From NCBI GenBank assembly GCA_017353825.1, contig JAFMSC010000151.1, positions 1 through 8,722 on the forward strand: a DNA stretch of 8,722 nt, given 5' to 3'. Made by a program: the position numbers and the translations under genes. The first letter of the stretch is position 1, and the number at the start of each line of letters is the position of its first letter. This document shows positions 5,856 through 8,722 of this stretch, one piece after another. This DNA comes from Hyphomicrobiaceae bacterium (GTDB taxonomy: Bacteria; Pseudomonadota; Alphaproteobacteria; Rhizobiales; Hyphomicrobiaceae). The notes under the pieces were generated by a model, which worked only from the letters and a program-made list of their open reading frames with translations, did not search any database and was not told the DNA's origin.

Positions 5856-7124
5856 CTACCCAAGCCGCCGATCAAGCCGCCGTGCCGCCTCCAGGAGGAC
5901 CCGCACGCCGAGGTCGGCGTCTTCCATCGTGATCGACTCGGCAGGGTTGTGGCTTATGCCGGCCTTGCAGCGCAGGAAGATCATGCCGGACGGGCAGTGG
6001 CCCGCCATGATTCCCGCATCGTGGCCGGCGCCCGACGGCAGCCGCAGCGGCTGCTGGCCGCAGGCGGTGATGGCTTCGGCTACAACGTCGATGACGAGCG
6101 GATGGAGGGCGGTGGCGGCGTTGCGCTGGTAGGCATCGATGGTGACCTCCACCCGCCGACGCCGAGCGATCTCTTTGAGCGCCGTTACCAGGGCGGCATG
6201 GGCGTGGTCGCGCACCGGATCGGAGGGGCCGCGCATGTCGATGGTGAAGGCGACGCGACCGGGGATGACGTTCTGCGCCCCCGGCAGCGCTGTGATGCGG
6301 CCGACGGTGGCCACCAGATGCGCCTCGGACGCGCCGATCCGCTCCACGCAGAGGATCATCTCGCTGGCCGCCGCGAGCGCGTCGCGTCGCTGGCCCATGG
6401 GCACGGTGCCGGCGTGGCCGGCGAAGCCCGCAACGGACACCATCGTGCGCACTGAGCCGTTGATGGCCGTGACCGCCCCCAGCGCCAGGCCCTGCGTGTC
6501 CAGGATGGGCCCCTGCTCGATGTGCAGCTCCAGGTAGGCGGCGATCTCGCCTTTGCGGCGTGCGCAGTCCCCATAGGCATCGGGGTTGCCGCCGGCGCGG
6601 GTGAGCGCCTCGCGCACGGTGATGCCGTCGGCGTCGCGGATGTCGAGCAGCGCGGGACCGGCCGCACCGATGAGCGCCGAGGAGGTGAGGATGTGGGCCG
6701 GGAAACGCGAACCCTCCTCCTCACCGAAAGCAGCTACCTCGATGGCGTGCTCGAGCCGTTCCCCGCGGGCGCTGAGCTCGGCAACGACGGCGATGGCGGC
6801 GAGGACGCCGAGGTTGCCGTCGTAGCGACCGGCGTCGACGATCGTGTCGATGTGCGAGCCCAACATGATCGCGGGGGCGCCGGGAGTGCGGCCCTCGTAG
6901 CGGCCGAACGCGCTCACCAATGGGTCGGTGTGCACGCTCATGCCAGCTTCCGCCATCCACGCCTCCACCTGGCCCACGGCGGCGACATGGGCGGGGCTCA
7001 GGTAGCGGCGCGTGAGTTGACCCTCGACCTCGGTGAAGGCCGCGAGCGCCTCGAGCCGGGCCATCAGCACCGGGCTGAAGCGCATGCCGGGCGTGGGGTC
7101 CCGGCCAGTCTCGTTGTGCGCCAT
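5856..7124 (-). CDS. M20-family Zn-dependent amidohydrolase (allantoate amidohydrolase / N-carbamoyl-L-amino-acid hydrolase type)
   Basis: Enzymes of this group hydrolyse ureido compounds such as allantoate, N-carbamoyl amino acids or beta-ureidopropionate, releasing ammonia and CO2 in purine, pyrimidine or hydantoin breakdown. The 422-residue protein shows the metal-ligand set in order: GSHIDT with H91, YDGNLGV with bridging D102, GEEEGSRF with E136 as probable general base and E137, LELHIEQGP with H201, and ISHNPAE with H402. The dimerisation-domain motif GFAGHAGTVPM holds H237; QNVIPGR (N285), TIDMR (R298) and SGAGHDA (H378) complete the substrate site. The overall style is nearest allantoate amidohydrolase (AllC), but N-carbamoylase cannot be excluded. 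A usual DxxGN segment reads DPLVS here (67-71). The ATG at 7124 has only a weak AGGA upstream; M14 or M21 are alternative starts. No other purine or hydantoin gene is intact nearby. Confidence 0.92.
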   Translation of the reverse strand: MAHNETGRDPTPGMRFSPVLMARLEALAAFTEVEGQLTRRYLSPAHVAAVGQVEAWMAEAGMSVHTDPLVSAFGRYEGRTPGAPAIMLGSHIDTIVDAGRYDGNLGVLAAIAVVAELSARGERLEHAIEVAAFGEEEGSRFPAHILTSSALIGAAGPALLDIRDADGITVREALTRAGGNPDAYGDCARRKGEIAAYLELHIEQGPILDTQGLALGAVTAINGSVRTMVSVAGFAGHAGTVPMGQRRDALAAASEMILCVERIGASEAHLVATVGRITALPGAQNVIPGRVAFTIDMRGPSDPVRDHAHAALVTALKEIARRRRVEVTIDAYQRNAATALHPLVIDVVAEAITACGQQPLRLPSGAGHDAGIMAGHCPSGMIFLRCKAGISHNPAESITMEDADLGVRVLLEAARRLDRRLG

Positions 7125-7664
7125 CTATCGACCGCGTCCTGCCGCGCTGGTGAGCGATGTGGGCTCAATTCTTCTCTAGGAACGAAGTACGACGCCATCG
7201 CTGGTCACGACGAAGCTATCAGGCCCGCCCCGCGCTATTGACCCGCCGATATCGATCCCGGTCGGGCTCGCCTACAAGCGTGCCTACGACTGGGACCGTC
7301 GCAAGCTATCATCAGGTGGTCCAGGTCGCCGACGTTGGGGGGACTTCGAGCCGTCCTGCCAGGACCCGTTGACCGGAGCTCCTAGGGTCCTGCCAGGACC
7401 CTGTTGACCGGAGCCCCTCGGCAGACGCCCGTCGGCGCCCAAAGGCTCTGGAAGGCAACCCATAGCCACTGAGGTTGCAGACGCGTCCCTGCCTGTCGAC
7501 GGGCCGCAGAGGCGAAGGCGCCGCTGCGCTCAAAGCTCGAGATTGCAGGTCGCCCAGCGTCACGAACTGGTTCAGGGCGATGACCGCTGGTTGTGCTCCT
7601 GGCAGAAGGGCCAGCGGGCTTCGAGGCGGCGCAGCCTGGGGGAAACCGTGGTAGGCGCGCCCCT
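7125..7664. other. Intergenic region between amidohydrolase and rlmN
   Basis: This stretch of 540 bases lies upstream of the amidohydrolase and downstream of rlmN, both on the - strand, so it should hold the amidohydrolase promoter; I could not pick convincing -35/-10 boxes. It carries a tandem duplication with palindromes at 7353-7421. A short - strand reading frame at about 7176-7270 weakly recalls the start of hydantoinase A. The part from 7422 to 7664 has open frames but no recognisable protein. No tRNA or other known RNA was recognised. Confidence 0.55.
7353..7421. repeat. Tandem 34/35-base duplication with palindromic core
   Basis: Two head-to-tail copies lie at 7353-7386 and 7387-7421. 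They share GTCCTGCCAGGACCC, then GTTGACCGGAGC, and differ by one inserted T and a few bases near the ends. Each begins with the palindrome GTCCTG-C-CAGGAC. In the second copy the dyad grows to nine bases per arm, AGGGTCCTG and CAGGACCCT, at 7384-7402. GGAGCTCC at 7375-7382 is a further 8-base palindrome in copy one only. The 34-base spacing of the two dyads is close to three helical turns, which would suit paired protein binding, but simple slippage duplication is equally possible. Confidence 0.75.
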
Positions 7665-8720
7665 TCACCTGTCGCTCGCGGCGAGCTTCAGGCTGTCCGA
7701 CCGCAGCTGGCCGCACGCCGCCATGATGTCGCGGCCGCGGGGGGTGCGTACGGGGCTGGCGTAGCCGGCCCTGTTGACGATCTCGGCGAAGCGCTCGATC
7801 TGTTCCCAGTCGGAGCATTCGTAGGCCGTGTCCGGCCACGGGTTGAACGGGATCAGATTGATCTTGGCCGGGATGCCGGCCAGCAGCCTGACCAGGGCCT
7901 TGGCGTCCGCGAGGCTGTCGTTGACGCCCTTTAGCATCACGTACTCGAAGGTGATGCGGCGGGCGTTGGAGAGGCCCGGATAGGCGCGGCAGGCGCCGAC
8001 AAGCTCCGCAATCGGATACTTGCGGTTGATGGGCACTAGCCGGTCGCGCAGCGCGTCACTGGTGGCGTGCAGCGAGATGGCGAGCATGGTGCCGGCCTCC
8101 GTGCCCCAGCGCCCGATTTCGGGCACAACGCCGCTGGTGGACAGGGTGATGCGGCGCTTCGAGAAGGCGAGGCCGGCACTGTCGGCGGCGACCGCCATGG
8201 CCTCGCGCACGTTGTCGAAATTGTAAAGCGGCTCGCCCATGCCCATGAGCACCACGTTGGTGATCTTGCGCTCGCCGGCGGGCAGAAGGCTGCTGTCCCC
8301 CAATGGCGCAGCACCCGGCCAGTCGCCGACGGCGTCGCGGGCAAGCAGGATCTGGGCGACGATTTCTTCCGACGTGAGATTGCGCGCCAGGCGCTGTGTG
8401 CCGGTACGGCAGAACGAGCAGGTGAGGGTGCAACCAACCTGGCTCGAGATGCAGAGCGTGCCGCGGTCGGGCTCGGGGATGTATACCGTTTCGATCTCCG
8501 GCGGCCTCGCCTCGCGGCCTCGCACGGGCAGGCGCAGCAGCCACTTGCGGGTGCCGTCTGCGGAGAGCTGGGCGGCGGCGACCTCGGGTCTGGCTAGGGT
8601 GTAGGCCGCCGCGAGCGCCGCGCGCAGGTCCTTGGAGACATCCGACATCGCTTCGAACGAGCGGGCGCCGCGGGCGTAGAGCCAGCTCCACAGCTGGCCC
8701 AGGCGCATCTTGAGCTGCCT
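7665..8720 (-). CDS. rlmN: 23S rRNA (adenine(2503)-C2)-methyltransferase RlmN (dual-specificity), N-terminus outside window
   Basis: RlmN is a radical-SAM enzyme that methylates C2 of A2503 in 23S rRNA and A37 in some tRNAs, tuning the peptidyl-transferase centre and decoding fidelity. The frame stays open to the right edge: RQLK precedes the Met at 8708 and matches the RlmN N-terminal domain, so that Met is internal. Numbered from it, 347 residues are visible. QLWSWLYARGARSFEAM (5-21) is the RNA-binding N-domain; ETVYIPE (73-79) precedes the barrel; CxxxCxxC is C93/C97/C100 for the 4Fe-4S cluster; GMGEPLYNFDNV (156-167) binds SAM; and C332 in IMAACGQL is the methyl-carrying Cys (C355 in E. 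coli). A 15-20 residue insertion around 130-147 (PGAAPLGDSSLLPAGER) is of alphaproteobacterial style. All catalytic residues are present. Its promoter is outside the window. Confidence 0.97.
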   Translation of the reverse strand, partial: RQLKMRLGQLWSWLYARGARSFEAMSDVSKDLRAALAAAYTLARPEVAAAQLSADGTRKWLLRLPVRGREARPPEIETVYIPEPDRGTLCISSQVGCTLTCSFCRTGTQRLARNLTSEEIVAQILLARDAVGDWPGAAPLGDSSLLPAGERKITNVVLMGMGEPLYNFDNVREAMAVAADSAGLAFSKRRITLSTSGVVPEIGRWGTEAGTMLAISLHATSDALRDRLVPINRKYPIAELVGACRAYPGLSNARRITFEYVMLKGVNDSLADAKALVRLLAGIPAKINLIPFNPWPDTAYECSDWEQIERFAEIVNRAGYASPVRTPRGRDIMAACGQLRSDSLKLAASDR

Positions 8721-8722
8721 CT

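Noticed and set aside
5483..5875. 130-codon - strand frame in the gap after tcuB
   Set aside because: It runs through several hairpins and into the amidohydrolase 3' end; composition is low in hydrophobic residues and no family is recognised.
7353..7421. Tandem repeat as a small CRISPR array
   Set aside because: The two units are directly abutting with no unique spacers, and no cas gene is present.
7312..7839. 175-codon - strand frame overlapping the rlmN 3' end
   Set aside because: It overlaps well-supported rlmN coding sequence and includes the translated tandem repeat, so it looks non-coding.

Overview
The window looks like chromosomal DNA of a GC-rich alphaproteobacterium, probably Hyphomicrobiales-like. 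The support is the strongly GC-rich third codon positions, the style of the RlmN protein, and the close fit of the other proteins to families common in soil alphaproteobacteria. This is a guess from sequence style, not a taxonomic assignment.

Layout, left to right. (1) The C-terminal part of a family III (CaiB/BaiF-type) CoA-transferase on the + strand, cut by the left edge. (2) A 72-base gap between convergent genes, holding a long stem-loop. (3) An Old Yellow Enzyme family alkene reductase on the - strand. (4) A divergent gap of about 470 bases with a perfect 8+8 inverted repeat that looks like an operator, and perhaps a decayed protein tail. (5) A two-gene + strand operon, tcuA-tcuB, with a 14-base overlap: FAD-dependent tricarballylate dehydrogenase and its membrane Fe-S electron-transfer partner. 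(6) A gap of about 370 bases with several hairpins, including REP-like elements. (7) A - strand M20-family Zn-dependent amidohydrolase (allantoate amidohydrolase / N-carbamoyl-amino-acid hydrolase type). (8) A 540-base gap with a tandem 34/35-base duplication carrying palindromes. (9) rlmN on the - strand, cut by the right edge.

How the genes work together. TcuA oxidises tricarballylate to cis-aconitate, and TcuB takes the electrons from its flavin to the membrane, so the product enters the TCA cycle. No tricarballylate transporter (tcuC) or LysR regulator (tcuR) is present in the window. The CoA-transferase, alkene reductase and amidohydrolase fit a catabolic or accessory neighbourhood, but nothing in the sequence ties them to tricarballylate. 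rlmN is a housekeeping gene, so the accessory genes may lie beside a conserved chromosomal block.

I see no convincing new multi-gene system. The points most worth a second look are non-coding: the operator-like inverted repeat, the palindromic tandem duplication, and the REP-like and structured hairpins. Two enzymes also carry substitutions at positions normally conserved in their families.
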